DNA of 64,000 bases from Azolla caroliniana (GCA_043228905.1 JBHGNT010000012.1:14756001-14820000); one strand, 5' to 3'. Positions 23,030-34,360 are shown, numbered from the stretch's first letter. Numbers and translations are program-made. Notes: generated from the letters alone by a model not told the origin.

Positions 23030-23167
23030 TCTTTTCTTTTCGTACCTAGCCTCTAATTGTCAGGAATAGTACCTAAATAGATAGAGAATCAGTAGTAGAG
23101 AAGGGAAGTACTATTAGTACTAAGAGGACTGACTGCGTAAGCCTCACGAGAGAGGAAGAGAGAAAAG

Positions 23168-23198
<31 letters not shown>

Positions 23199-23328
23199 AT
23201 GATAACAGATGATATATTATGTGAAGAGTAAATACAAAATAGCTATGAGGCTTAAGACTGGCATTGAACCAATTTGGTTCAAAATAAGGCCTTGTGCCTC
23301 CTTTTATAGTGTTCTCAGGAGTAGTCCT

Positions 23329-23346
23329 GAAGCTTCTAGAATGTTC
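23329..23346 (-). promoter_or_regulatory. Perfect heat-shock element in gypsy2 LTR
   Basis: GAAnnTTCnnGAAnnTTC, four perfect units, about 20 bases upstream of the LTR TATA box in the element's own orientation. The same arrangement is kept in the other LTR at 63780-63797. Confidence 0.7.
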
Positions 23347-23420
23347 CAGAGAAATCTGGAATATACATTAATTTTCTATTGTAAAACTTAAATGAAAATA
23401 ATATCATACATATTACAATA

Positions 23421-23485
23421 GATAGTGTAATGGTCAAGATCTCGACCCATATAACATAAGGTCATAGGTTCGAGTCTTGCCATAT
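23421..23485 (+). other. tRNA-like module, antisense in gypsy2 LTR
   Basis: A-box-like TAGTGTAATGGTCAAGA (from 23423) and B-box-like GGTTCGAGTC (23467-23476) are spaced as in tRNA genes, on the strand opposite to the retroelement. Pairing of arms is imperfect, so I do not call it a tRNA gene. Confidence 0.6.
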
Positions 23486-23492
23486 CATAACA

Positions 23493-26400
23493 CTATCCCC
23501 CCTTAAAACGACGAGTGTTATGAGTCGGCGCTGATTGGGGACCAGGTTTGTCCGGATACTGTCGATGGAAATCAACAAGAAGATCCTGAGCATTGGTGAC
23601 ATGCTCGACGGGTTCCCAAGTACGTTTGCTCGGACTATAGCCGAGCCAATCGAGCAAATAATAAAGTTTGTTGCGAACAAACTTGGAGTCGAGGACGGCA
23701 ATAACTTCATACTCCGGGCCGGCGTCCACCTCAAGCGGTGGCAATGGTGGTGTCACACGATTGGGAATAGTGTTGGCTTGATAAGGTTCAAGAAGCGAAC
23801 TATGGAAGACCGGATGTATCTGACGGTGCGGAGGAAGATCAAGGCAGAACGTGACATCATTAATCTTGCTGGTAATACGGAAAGGACCGAGTCGTCGATA
23901 ATCCAATTTGTCGCATGGTTGAGTAGTCTTGATGTGACGATGTAAGAGCCATCCTCGATCTCCGATGGCAAAAGAGGAGGGAAGCCGATGACGATCTGCA
24001 TAAATCTTTCGTGTGTGTTGAGCATGAAGAAGATGAGTAGATAGATCCGTTTGAATCTTGTGTAGCCTGTCTAAATGATCCTCGGCATGAGGATTGGGAG
24101 GTAGCTCCGGAGTGTCGATCACAGACCAACGAGGATGAGAACCGGTATAAGTGTAAAATGGGGAGACCCGAGTGGAGGAGTGAATAACGTTATTATAAGC
24201 AAACTCAACAAAGTGGAGAATATTAACCCAATCATCCTGTTGATAACTCAGAAAACACCGAAGATATTGTTCCAACGTTTGGTTTGTTCGTTCCGTTTGC
24301 CCACCAATTTGGGGATGATAGCCGGAGGAGAGGTTGCAAGAGACCTTGAGCATCTTGAAGAGATGCTTCCAAAATTTGGAGATGAATTGAGGTCCTCGGT
24401 CACTGATGATACTGTTTGGGAGGCCATGATGCCGAAAAACCTCACGCATGACAAGGGCGGTGGTTTCCTCACTAGTGATGGCCTTAGTACAAGGCACAAA
24501 ATGTGTCATCTTAGTATATTGGTCAACGACAGTTAAGATAGCATCGAAGCCCTTCGAGACGGGAAGATCTATGATAAAATCAAGACAAATGGATTGCCAC
24601 GACTTACTTGGAATTCGTAAGGATTACGACAAGCCATATGGATGATGTCGTGGCATCTTTGCTTGGCAACAAGCATCATAGGTCCGAACGTAGTCATCGA
24701 CAAAACGTCGCAGATGGGTCCACCAAAAAGATCATCGGACTAGATCCAACATCTTAGTAATACCAAAATGTCCAGCTGTATGGACGTCGTGACAATTTTG
24801 GATGATTTGAAGGCGACAGGAGCAATCGGGAACATACACTAGCTTTTTAAAGAATAATAAACCATCATGGTATTCGAATTGTCGGTAGTCCATACCTAGT
24901 TGTTGAGACTGAGAATAGGATGCCCGAGAGGCAACAATTTGCGCTAGAATGGCTTGAACAAAATTAACTGTCTTCAAATTGGCACGTATGGCATCGATAA
25001 TCTGGGAGTCCAACGGAGTGTGAAAAATCCGTGTTGTATGCAAACGTGTTGGTCCTAAGATTACCTTCTTTTGATTATCAAATGTTGGATCACTAGGATG
25101 AGGTGCAAGATATGAGCGTCACGATAGTGCATCTGCTTTTCCTTGTTGCTTCCCCAACTGATATGTGATTTTGAAGTCAAAACGCGTGAGGAATTGGGCC
25201 CACCAAGCTTGCCGTCGATTTAGTATGGGAGCATTCTGAAAATAAGCAAGATTTTTGTGATCACTGAAGACGATGACCTGATGAGGAGAGCCCTCTAAGA
25301 AGTGCCGCCATTGCACAAACGAATCCACGATGGCTAATAACTCCTTGTCATGTATCTCGTAGTTGATTTCCGCGGCATCAAATTTGAGTGAGTGGGAAGC
25401 CACAAGATGTAACTCTTCTTTATCTCCTTGTTGTGAAAGGATGCTACCGAGGGCGAAATCCGATGCGTCAGCCTCCATGATGAATGGTTTATTTGTATCC
25501 ACATGAGCTAGAATAGGAGCTGATGTAAAGGCTTTCTTAAGATGCATAAAAGCCATGTCCGCTTCATTGGACCAAATAAATGATCGTCCCTTCTTGGTAA
25601 GCTGTGTAAGAGGCAAAATAATATTCGAGTAATCTTGTATAAACTTGCGGTAGAAGTTAGCGAAGCCTAGGAAACATTGCACATCTCGTAACGAACGTTA
25701 AGTTTGCCACTCTAGCACAGTTTTGACTTTAGCTGGATCCACGGAGATGCCTTTTGAGGAGATGACGTAGCCTAGAAATTCCACTTGCTTGTAGTCAAAG
25801 CTACATTTTTCTAGTTTGGCATAAAGACCATGCTCTCGGAGTCATTTTAGTACTAATAGTACATGAGAACCATGCTCTTCCTGGGTCTTCGAATAAATCA
25901 ATAGATCATCCAGATAGATGATGAAACAGATATCCAAGAAGTCTCTGAATATACGATTTGCCATGTGCTGGAAGACTGCGGGCGCATTGGTTAGACCGAA
26001 AGGCATAACGGTATACTCGAAGTGCCCATATTGGGTGCGGAAAGTAGTCTTCTATTTGTCTCCTGGTCGGATCCGCACAAGGTTATATGCTCCTCGTAAG
26101 TCAATTTTTGTAAAAAACTTGGCACCACTTACACGTTCTAAAAGACTTGATATAAGGGGAAGTGCATACCTATTCCTGATGGTGACCTTATTCAAGCTGC
26201 GGTAATCAATGACGAGACGAAGGGATCCATCTTTCTTCTTGACAAAGAAAATGGGTGCACCGGGTGGAGATTTTGAATGACGAATAAACCTGCTTGCCAA
26301 ATTCTCCTCTATGTAGGTTCGAAGGAATTCCAACTCGATTGCTGACAAGTTGTAAATCGGTCCCCATGGTGGCTCTTTTCCTGGTTGTAAATCGATGAGA

Positions 26401-27301
26401 CAATCATAGGGACGATGATGAGGAAGAGTACCGGCTTTTACCTTGTCAAATACATCGGCATAAGGATGATATTTCGCAGGAAGTGGAACTGTGGATTCCT
26501 TCTTAATAGTGTTGGACAGATGTACTGATATTGCAAATAGAAACATTGACCCTTTGCGTAATTGATGGAGCGAAATGGTCGAAAATCGATGAGTAGATTC
26601 TCGGGGTTGTCGATACTGGACTTCTCTTGTTCTCCAATCTATGTCTGGATTATGTAATTCAAATCAAGGTAATCCCAGGACAATGGGATGCTCTGGACTA
26701 CTAATTATATTAAATGATACCACACACCCAAAGCTATCTAGGACAACCTGAATGGGTTCTGACTCTTCTACGATATTCCCAAAAGTAATGGGACGACCAT
26801 CAATGACTACTATAGATGTGGGGCAATGAAGTTTTCTTAAGGATATCTGAGAAGCTTGGGCAAAATTCCGATCCATGAAACAGGAATTGGCTCCGGAATC
26901 TAAAAGTGCTAAGACGTGTACTAGAGGGGTACTTTTAGTACTAACCATGACTTGGGCTAAGAACACATTGCTAACTTGCTTAGAGGGAATGGAACCACTA
27001 ATGGGTTGCACAGATCTAGGGCTGTCCAACCAAATGGCTCCTATTTTGGTTGGACTTAGTCGTTTAACTCTTCCTCTAATTGACTAAGGATTTCAAATTT
27101 GTTTGAGATACTTGGGTTATCAATACTATTAATACTATCAGGCACTCCTAAGGGAATTGCCTCGGGTTTAGTACAGGCTACGATTACCTTTTCATCTTGG
27201 CCTTTGGGGACAGTTGATTGCGATATGCCCTGGTTCACCACAATAAAGACATAATCGATTTGCACATCGTCGTTGCTTTTCTTCTTCCGATAATGGGCCA
27301 C
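23493..27301 (-). pseudogene. gypsy2 gag end and pol
   Basis: Minus-strand order: CCHC knuckle (around 27230, readable in a neighbouring frame), protease with LLDSGANS (near 26890), RT (26546 down to about 25700), RNase H (25682-25119), integrase zinc finger (25043-24732), integrase core and a C-terminal chromodomain (LLDWLGYSPSKRTWEP near 23640). Several stops and frameshifts separate these blocks, so it cannot make a polyprotein. The chromodomain marks it as a chromovirus, of a different lineage from 3382-10398. Confidence 0.88.
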
Positions 27302-27318
27302 GTTGACGCATGGTGTTG

Positions 27319-27680
27319 TTAACCGTTTCTAGGAAAATACCTTCGATTAGCCCATAGGCTATCGGTATCAAGGGATCGTGTTACGGGGAAGCTTCTTCTC
27401 CACTGAGAAGACGATAGGAGAATGAGGAGCGTACACGGGCTACAACCCGTTAGGCATAAATGCAACTCGATTTACGAGTAGGGGGAGAATACACAGATAA
27501 AAAAATAGTAAGAGCGAAACTTATATTAAATGATAAAGCTCACCGTGATTACAGTACACGGCTCTCGGCCGAACACAATTCGTGCAGAGCTCGGTGCTAT
27601 GATATTAATCTCACTAAAAATGATGTAGATATCCCCCCTTGGAGGTATGCCGATCTCGGTTTATATAGTTTTCCTCTTTA
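27319..27680 (-). repeat. T3 3' LTR, truncated
   Basis: Aligns with 49411-49760 (starting TGTTAACCGTTTCT on the plus strand). Similarity stops after a shared TTTATATAGTTTTC, where a purine-rich junction joins ORF3 sequence. The approximate right border is a deletion joint. Confidence 0.75.
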
Positions 27681-27928
27681 TATCCCCCCCTTTGTTTGGT
27701 CCTCCGTAAGTGCAGTAGGCTTTTCTCGACATCGAGTACATCCCAAAATATTCCTTGAGGATTGAGTGGGGAGGGATTTTGACCTCATGGTCTCTGCCTC
27801 GCGCAAGGTCCATAGCAACGCGAATCATGTTGTTGGTTACTGTGTCAGGGTGGATTCTGCGTGCTATTGTTGGGGCGTCGATGACCCGTAAGTACCCACC
27901 CAGTCCTTGTTGTTGTAGCCAAGAACGG

Positions 27929-28676
27929 TGTCGTAGTGTATTTTGTACACTACGTGAAAAAGTAAAAAATAATATAACCGATTTAATTACATATAAATAA
28001 ATAAAATAATATATCAAGATATTTATCACGTGCATAGGGCAGGATTTGAACCCTGTACCTCCACGTAGCCAAACCTCAACTTTACCATTATGCTACCTTA
28101 TCTTTAGTGTTCTACAAATAGATTTAATAACTATAAGTGCTTTATCTGCGCCTACCTTTATTAAAAGGTAAATCATGCATTTTTAGAGTGCGTGAATATT
28201 TTGTAGAAAAACGCAAGCGACTAAAAAGTGACTCATGCACATCTAGCGTGCATGAGCACTATATTTAGCAAATAAAAGCAAGGATTAGAAAAGCATCACA
28301 TGCACATTTAGTGTGCATGAACATATTAGAAAAAAAAGCATGTAGCTATGCTTAGTCTCTCCCATCACTACATAAGGATGGGGAGCACAATGTAATAGGT
28401 GTGTGAAATATTTGGGAAATTGGATATATTTCCTAAAACACCAATTAACAAACTATACTCGTGGGATTCACGAGATTTCTATATCTTTCTCTATCAATCT
28501 AAATACATATTCTTACATAAATATTAATCAATAAAATACATTATACTTGTGGGATTCACAAGTTTCTAATAATCTACTCATAATTATAATAGTCTCAAAT
28601 TCTTCCTCCTCCTAGTCCAAAACCCCGGTGGTTCCCACCCGACTCACGCAACGATCCGGAGCCGAAAGGCACGACA
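27929..28676 (+). repeat. TR-GAG1 5' LTR
   Basis: Starts TGTCGTAG, ends ACGACA. Begins with a hairpin (CGTAGTGTA and TACACTACG around five bases). Contains an antisense tRNA-like module (28031-28103) and three imperfect palindromes near 28173-28320 built on ATGCACA...TGTGCAT, which resemble RY (CATGCA) motifs. Confidence 0.94.
28031..28103 (-). other. tRNA-like module, antisense in TR-GAG1 LTR
   Basis: On the minus strand TAGCATAATGGTAAAG (28095 to 28080) resembles an A box and GGGTTCAAATCC (28053 to 28042) a B box, at tRNA-like spacing. The copy in the right LTR is at 30398-30470. The arms pair only partly. Confidence 0.62.
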
Positions 28677-28714
28677 CAGTTGGTGAACCCGACGTGAAGG
28701 CGGGTGGCAAGGAG

Positions 28715-30367
28715 ATGGAGAATCAACAAGAGGCGATGAACATGATGATGATGATGTTCGAGAGAATGCTACAAGAACAACGCGAGATGTCGGAGATCAC
28801 GACAGTAGTACAACGGCTCGTGCAACAGAACGGGCAATTCGATGGAAAGGACGTGTCACGCTATCTACGTGACTACAAAATGGAGATGTTGCGATATGGT
28901 ATCTCAGAAAGATTGCAAGTGTTATCTTTCAACCGGGTGGCTACGGATGAGCTTCAAGAGAGAATCCACGAGATACGACAACAAAGCCCGATGTGGGAGT
29001 CCTTTGAAGAAGCTATACGAGACACATATGACTATCTAAGACCGAAGCGGACGAGGACATGGTCCACGAACGGCGGTCAACAGTGGGTGAAAAGCGGCCA
29101 CCGACTACCACCGAAGGAGAGCTTGATGCGGAAGGGTTCGGAGATGCATGAAAAGTCGCAAGTCGACATTGAAGGGGAGCTTAAAACCGAACCAAAGTCG
29201 AGGCCAACAAAGGACGAGGAGGAGGAAGATCGAGGACGAAAGGGTATCCCCACACCGGTTCCAGAGACTTCGGCGGCTGTGCCCGTGCACCAACGTGAGA
29301 CCGGAGAGACGGAATGTGTCGGTGGAAAAGTGGAGGACCGGAAGGGCAACGAGGAAGACAAAGTAAATGAGCACGAACGAAGGGATTCCTTCACCATTGT
29401 TTCGGAGACTTCGGTACTGGAGCCCGGGTGTCGACATAACACCGAAGATAAGGAAAGTGGCGGCAACGAAACGAAGGTCGAAGCCGATGCATACGAAGGA
29501 GAGATAGCCAAGGAGAACATGGCTATGGGTGAAACAATGGAGGATGATAATACCGAGGATTCCTACCCACTAATTCTAGAGACTTCGGCGGTTGTGTCCG
29601 AGAACCAACGTGAGACCGGAGAGACGGGAGGTGGCAACAAGGAAGGTAAAGTCGGAAGCCGGTTCGGATGGAAGATGATCCGTCTGAAATTCCGATGTAA
29701 ACAAAAGCATGACAACGCGAAGGTCGGGTCTACGATGGGAGAAGCATGTAATACGGAGCACGCACTACGGCACCAAAAGAAGCACGTGCTACGGCGTAAA
29801 GAGAAGCACACGCTACGGCGCAAAAAGAAGCACGCGCTACGGTGCAAAAATAAGCATGCACTACGGGGTAATACGACGCATGCACTACGATGGAATACGA
29901 AGCATGCGCTACGGCCTAATACGACGCATGCGCAACATCGAGAAATAAAGCATGCATTAAAGCCGCACAAGGACCTAACAGCGAGCGCGTATTCGGAGGT
30001 CGACATCGACGCGTGGGTAGAACCTACGGAAGACAAGCGCGGAGTGGAGAGAGACAACACACCGAGATGCTCAAGAGTACCACAAGGGACCATGACAACC
30101 ACTCATGGCAATGCAAAGAATGAACAAAGAATATGGTGGATCGGATGGCGACAATGGTTCGGGTGGAAAGAATGGGTCTACTCAAAATGGAGAGACAAAG
30201 TTGACATAGCGGGACAAACGGAGGATGAAGGGGAGACAACGAGCATCGACAACTTCGGCACATACCGGAGGATGTGCGGGTTCGGAGGGGGCGAGTGTCG
30301 TAGTGTATTTTGTACACTACGTGAAAAAGTAAAAAATAATATAACCGATTTAATTACATATAAATAA
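28715..30367 (+). CDS. GAG-like protein of TR-GAG1, 550 aa
   Basis: The ATG at 28715 (MENQQEAMN) follows the primer site; an open frame extends upstream only into the LTR. The N-terminal ~130 residues look like a retrotransposon Gag (helical, with a MWESFEEAIRDTY block). The middle has three repeats with an ETSAV...RETGETE-type core (around 29260, 29400, 29580). A His/Arg-rich tandem repeat follows, then a Trp-rich block (WWIGWRQWFGWKEW, near 30130). The frame ends inside the 3' LTR. No protease, RT or integrase motif is present. TR-GAG2 shares the middle repeats and the Trp-rich block, so they are one superfamily. Confidence 0.85.
   Translation: MENQQEAMNMMMMMFERMLQEQREMSEITTVVQRLVQQNGQFDGKDVSRYLRDYKMEMLRYGISERLQVLSFNRVATDELQERIHEIRQQSPMWESFEEAIRDTYDYLRPKRTRTWSTNGGQQWVKSGHRLPPKESLMRKGSEMHEKSQVDIEGELKTEPKSRPTKDEEEEDRGRKGIPTPVPETSAAVPVHQRETGETECVGGKVEDRKGNEEDKVNEHERRDSFTIVSETSVLEPGCRHNTEDKESGGNETKVEADAYEGEIAKENMAMGETMEDDNTEDSYPLILETSAVVSENQRETGETGGGNKEGKVGSRFGWKMIRLKFRCKQKHDNAKVGSTMGEACNTEHALRHQKKHVLRRKEKHTLRRKKKHALRCKNKHALRGNTTHALRWNTKHALRPNTTHAQHREIKHALKPHKDLTASAYSEVDIDAWVEPTEDKRGVERDNTPRCSRVPQGTMTTTHGNAKNEQRIWWIGWRQWFGWKEWVYSKWRDKVDIAGQTEDEGETTSIDNFGTYRRMCGFGGGECRSVFCTLREKVKNNITDLITYK
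29759..29974 (+). repeat. 24 bp tandem repeats coding HALRxxxK units
   Basis: Nine 8-residue units (consensus HALRxxxK) from residue 349, His/Arg/Lys-rich. Such a basic stretch could bind nucleic acid in place of a zinc knuckle, which is inference. TR-GAG2 lacks this array. Confidence 0.85.
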
Positions 30368-31043
30368 ATAAAATAATATATCAAGATATTTATCACGTGC
30401 ATAGGGCAGGATTTGAACCCTGTACCTCCACGTAGCCAAACCTCAACTTTACCATTATGCTACCTTATCTTTAGTGTTCTACAAATAGATTTAATAACTA
30501 TAAGTGCTTTATCTGCGCCTACCTTTATTAAAAGGTAAATCATGCATTTTTAGAGTGCGTGAATATTTTGTAGAAAAACGCAAGCGACTAAAAAGTGACT
30601 CATGCACATCTAGCGTGCATGAGCACTATATTTAGCAAATAAAAGCAAGGATTAGAAAAGCATCACATGCACATTTAGTGTGCATGAACATATTAGAAAA
30701 AAAAGCATGTAGCTATGCTTAGTCTCTCCCATCACTACATAAGGATGGGGAGCACAATGTAATAGGTGTGTGAAATATTTGGGAAATTGGATATATTTCC
30801 TAAAACACCAATTAACAAACTATACTCGTGGGATTCACGAGATTTCTATATCTTTCTCTATCAATCTAAATACATATTCTTACATAAATATTAATCAATA
30901 AAATACATTATACTTGTGGGATTCACAAGTTTCTAATAATCTACTCATAATTATAATAGTCTCAAATTCTTCCTCCTCCTAGTCCAAAACCCCGGTGGTT
31001 CCCACCCGACTCATGCAACGATCCGGAGCCGAAAGGCACGACA
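30296..31043 (+). repeat. TR-GAG1 3' LTR
   Basis: Near-identical partner of 27929-28676, preceded by a GGAGGGGGCGAG purine tract. Confidence 0.94.
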
Positions 31044-31073
31044 ACGGGTTTCCTGTGATGCTGCGGGAGGCAT

Positions 31074-31589
31074 GGTGGACGTGAAGGTTTGCTGACAAGA
31101 GGCGTGGGGGGAAGCGATGAGATGAGGGCGACACACAGAGCTGGAAGAAGATGGTTGGGGAGGACACTGTTGTTCTGTGCAGGGGCTACGAGGGCGAGAG
31201 GGGGACGGTTTGTAGGGGTGCTGAGAACAAGAGAGAGTGTGGGAGCTTGAAGGCGGTGAATGCAAGAACACGTCTGTGTGCGTGGGTGCGTTGTGTGTGG
31301 GGTAGTTTCTTTTATGTGTATGTCTAGGGTTTTGTGCAGGGAGAAGATCCTTGAGATTCTTGGTTGTGGCTGCCATAATAAGGTATGATGGCCACGCGTC
31401 CCAGGATTGCTATGTCTGGTGTGCATGCTCCTTAAATATTCTATTTTAAAGTGAATGTGATTAGTTGGTGTGCCTAAGAAAATCTCGTGATTTGGGGTGA
31501 TTAGTTAGGTAGTTTTAGGTAAGGCTAATTTAACTGCTAGAAAACCATTCCTACTATATACATTTGGTGGGTAGGTCATTATTTTACCG
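31074..31589. other. T3 linker between integrase and ORF3
   Basis: Several overlapping open frames exist on the minus strand but they are proline/serine-rich and differ from T1 at the same place; I see no supported gene. This matches the non-coding pol-ORF3 linker of T1. Confidence 0.4.
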
Positions 31590-34221
31590 ATGGCGACACG
31601 TGGCCTCCTTCGAGGCGTTGTCCGTGAACTTGTCCGTGCCGTGGGTCTCGACGAAAGGATTAACTGGGGTCTTCCTATGGTAAGGTCGAAGTCGGAAGCC
31701 ATTTACCCAGCTTTTGACAATGTCTCCGGCAAGTGTGCCGAGTTGGAATGTGTCGTTAAACTAGTCAATTATCCAGAAGGGGCATGTCCATTGAAATCGT
31801 AATTTCCCCTGCATAGCACCCAGTTGTGTTTGGAAGACTAGCACCGGTTTGCCGATGGTAAGTGCTTTCTCCGTACCCTTCCGGTGTCGATTGACAAAGG
31901 CTTTGCATTGTCATTGGCGTTGTTCCAGGTGAGCCATGCTGGCCACTGGTTGTTCGCCGAGTTCGAGGAGTTGTTCGAGCCGATATTGCTCTGATTGGGC
32001 CTCGGGTAACCTTTCCTTAACCTGAACTCGGAGACTCGAAACTTGGAACTCGATCGACATGACTGCTTCCAAACCAAAGGCCATCCGAAAGGGTGTAGAC
32101 TGAATGCTAGTTTTGAATGTGTTGCGATACGCCCATAATTCACTCTGGAGCTTGTCATCCCAATCGGTGCGGTTCTCATTCATGCTCTTTTTCAGAATTG
32201 TTTGCAAACTTTTATTAGTAGACTCTGCCAATTTGTTTCCTTGTGGATAGTACAACGTACTTTTCTTATGTACGACCGTGTAGTGTTTAGTAAGCTCACG
32301 AATTATGTGGTTTATAAAATGCCCGCCCTGGTCACTAATGAGCTCGATTGGGCATCCATATCGACACCATAGATGTTCATATACGAATTTTTCCGTGGAC
32401 GCCGTTGTGTTGTCCCGCAATGCCTTAGCCTCAACCCATTTTGTGCAATAGTCCGTGGCCACGATGATGTATTTGTTACCAGTGCGGGCCGCAGCTGGTT
32501 TGAAAGGTCCTACAAAATCTAACCCCCACTTTTGAAATGGCTCTACCGGAAGAATGGGTTGGTGCGGCATCCGGGCTTGCTCAGTCGGTTGTCCCATGCG
32601 TTGACATAGATCCGTGAGCATCTTTTTTTGTTGTGGGCCACCATAAGCAACTCTGCCATATTTTTCTTGTCGTGGCCTCTCCAGCGTAATGTCTCCCCGC
32701 GATTCCGTGATGTGCCTCCTGGAGGATTGCGGGTTTCTCGAATTGACGGATTGCACGACGCCAGATGTCGTCCGAGCCTTTGTGATAGAGGGTGTCAGAG
32801 ACGAGGAAAAAGTTTCGGCTCCTGACAACTAGTTGTTTTCGAGCGTCGAGGGTCAACTGGTCGGGAGGAAGGCCGGTGCTGAGAAAATGGGTCATCTCCG
32901 TGATCCATTCATCTTCATTTTCGTCAAGCACCTTTGCGAGACTAAAAAGGGTGGCATTGGGTAGATCATCGTAGGTGGACTCGCCTGGTTCTCCTAACTC
33001 TAGGCGGCTTAGGTAGTCAGCTACGGCGTGTTGGACGCCGGGCCGGTGTTGGATCTGAAAATCAAACTTCTGTAGCAGGAGCATCCATCGGGCCAGGTGA
33101 CTTGTGAGGGCCTGCTTATTAACCAAGTAGAGAAGAGTTGAGTGATCGACGTGGAATGTGAAGTTCCTGCCCAAGAGGTAATGCCGGAATTTGTCGATGT
33201 TGTAGACCATACCAAGGACCTCGCGTTCAGTTGTTGAGTAGTTCTTTGCCGCAATTGAGAGTCGTCGGCTAGAGTAATACACTAGCCGGTACTAATTTGG
33301 TGGTGTGCGTTGCATGAGCGCGCTATCGATGGCTATATCTGATGCGTCTACGAAGACGTGAAAAGGTTCTGACCAAACCGGTGGCTGTACAACAGGGGCA
33401 TGGAAGAGCATTAACTTCAAGGCTTGGTAAGCCTCGTCTTCTATTGTAGACCACTGAAATGGGAGTTTATGCAAAACCGCGTGTAGTGGAGTCGCGAAAT
33501 CGGGCAAGTGTCGTAACATCCGGCTATGCCATGTAATCTAGCCCAGGAATTGGCTGAGAGCCTTCGCGGTAGAGGGCGCGGGAACGTTCAGAATGGCATG
33601 GACTCTATCTGGGTCCATGGCGATACCTTCCTGGCTAACTATGTGCCCGAGCAAGTTGCCACTTGTCACCAAGAACACGCATTTTGCCGGATTTAAGCTC
33701 AACCGTGCTTGTTGACATCGATTGAGACAGAGGCGTAGCTGGGTCATATGCTCTAGCCGCTGGCCATACACGGCAAAGTTGTCGAGGAAAACTTGCATGA
33801 ACGCCGGTATGTACTTGTTGAAAATCTTGGTGATGATGCGTTGGAATGTGGTCGGTGCCGTTTTTAATCCAAACATCATTACCTTGGCCACGAAGACACC
33901 CCATTCCGTGACAAATGTCGTTTTCTCCTGATTGTCCGGGTGCATTCTGATTTGATTATAGCCAATGAACTCATCGAGGAAACTGTAGCATTCATGACCA
34001 GCCACTGTGTCGAGGACACTATTTGTGAACAGGAGAGGAAACCCACCCGTGACTGTCGCGGCATTGAGTTTGCGGTAATCAACGCAGACATGGATTTTCC
34101 CGTTTTTCTTGGGGAGGACGACGATTGGACTTAACCATGTGGCTCTTTTTATTGGGCGTATAAAACCTACTCAGAGGAGTTTGTCGATTTCCTCTTTGAC
34201 CTTAGCCGCGTAGTTGGGGTT
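31590..34221 (-). pseudogene. T3 RT, RNase H and integrase
   Basis: Minus strand: RT start (NPNYAAKVKEEIDKLL, then a TGA) at 34221-34150, RT with FLDN in place of FLDD (near 33790), RNase H (33519-33020), integrase zinc finger and core (32900-32000) and the integrase C-terminal domain (GKLRFQWTCPFWI near 31790). The RT active-site Asp-to-Asn change and several stops show it is inactive. It is close to T1 pol. Confidence 0.85.
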
Positions 34222-34360
34222 TGAAAACGTGAGTGTTTGCGGAAGCGTAAAACAGAGAAGAACACAGAGAGAGAGAGAGATAGATAGATAGATAGATAGA
34301 TAGATTATATTATCGTCTTCGGAGGTCAAATATGACCTATGAGACCAAAAATATTACATT

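Larger units (their letters stand above)
23058..23492 (-). repeat. gypsy2 3' LTR
   Basis: In the minus sense it runs from TGTTATGATATGG to TTCCTGACA (435 bp). It contains a heat-shock element and TATA box (minus strand TATAAAAGG, about 23302-23310) and an antisense tRNA-like module near its 5' end. A second LTR of the family starts at 63635. Confidence 0.88.
23058..27318 (-). mobile_element. gypsy2: 5'-truncated chromovirus
   Basis: Minus-strand element with a complete 3' LTR (23058-23492), polypurine tract AAGGGGGGATAG next to it, and decayed pol and gag end up to 27301. Its 5' LTR and most of gag are missing; at 27319 an LTR of the T3 element starts. It cuts T2 at 23057. Confidence 0.85.
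27929..31043 (+). mobile_element. TR-GAG1: non-autonomous GAG-only LTR retrotransposon
   Basis: Two 748 bp LTRs (27929-28676 and 30296-31043), TSD AACGG at 27924-27928 and 31044-31048, and one ORF without protease, RT or integrase. I saw a single LTR difference (C/T at 28646 versus 31013), so insertion is recent. The primer site TTGGTGAACCCGACG follows the left LTR and is shared in essence with TR-GAG2, so they probably use the same helper. Confidence 0.95.
27681..31073 (-). pseudogene. T3 ORF3 N-terminal part, split by TR-GAG1
   Basis: Starts at the ATG ending at 31073 (MPPAASQET), is interrupted at 31044 and resumes at 27928, continuing through LRVIDAP and KEYFGMYS motifs to the deletion near 27690. 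Removing TR-GAG1 with one AACGG copy restores the frame. Homologous to T1 ORF3 at 11415 and T4 ORF3 at 63634. The protein has no known function. Confidence 0.75.

Noticed and set aside
28628-28714. Upstream extension of the TR-GAG1 ORF into the LTR
   Set aside because: The extension has no ATG and lies in the LTR and primer site; the ATG at 28715 is preferred.
30962-31426. Proline/serine-rich minus-strand ORFs as genes
   Set aside because: They mix LTR, ORF3 start and linker sequence in several frames; only the MPPAASQET start at 31073 has homologues.
31590-31802. Plus-strand 70-codon ORF as a host gene
   Set aside because: It is the antisense of the T3 integrase C-terminal domain.
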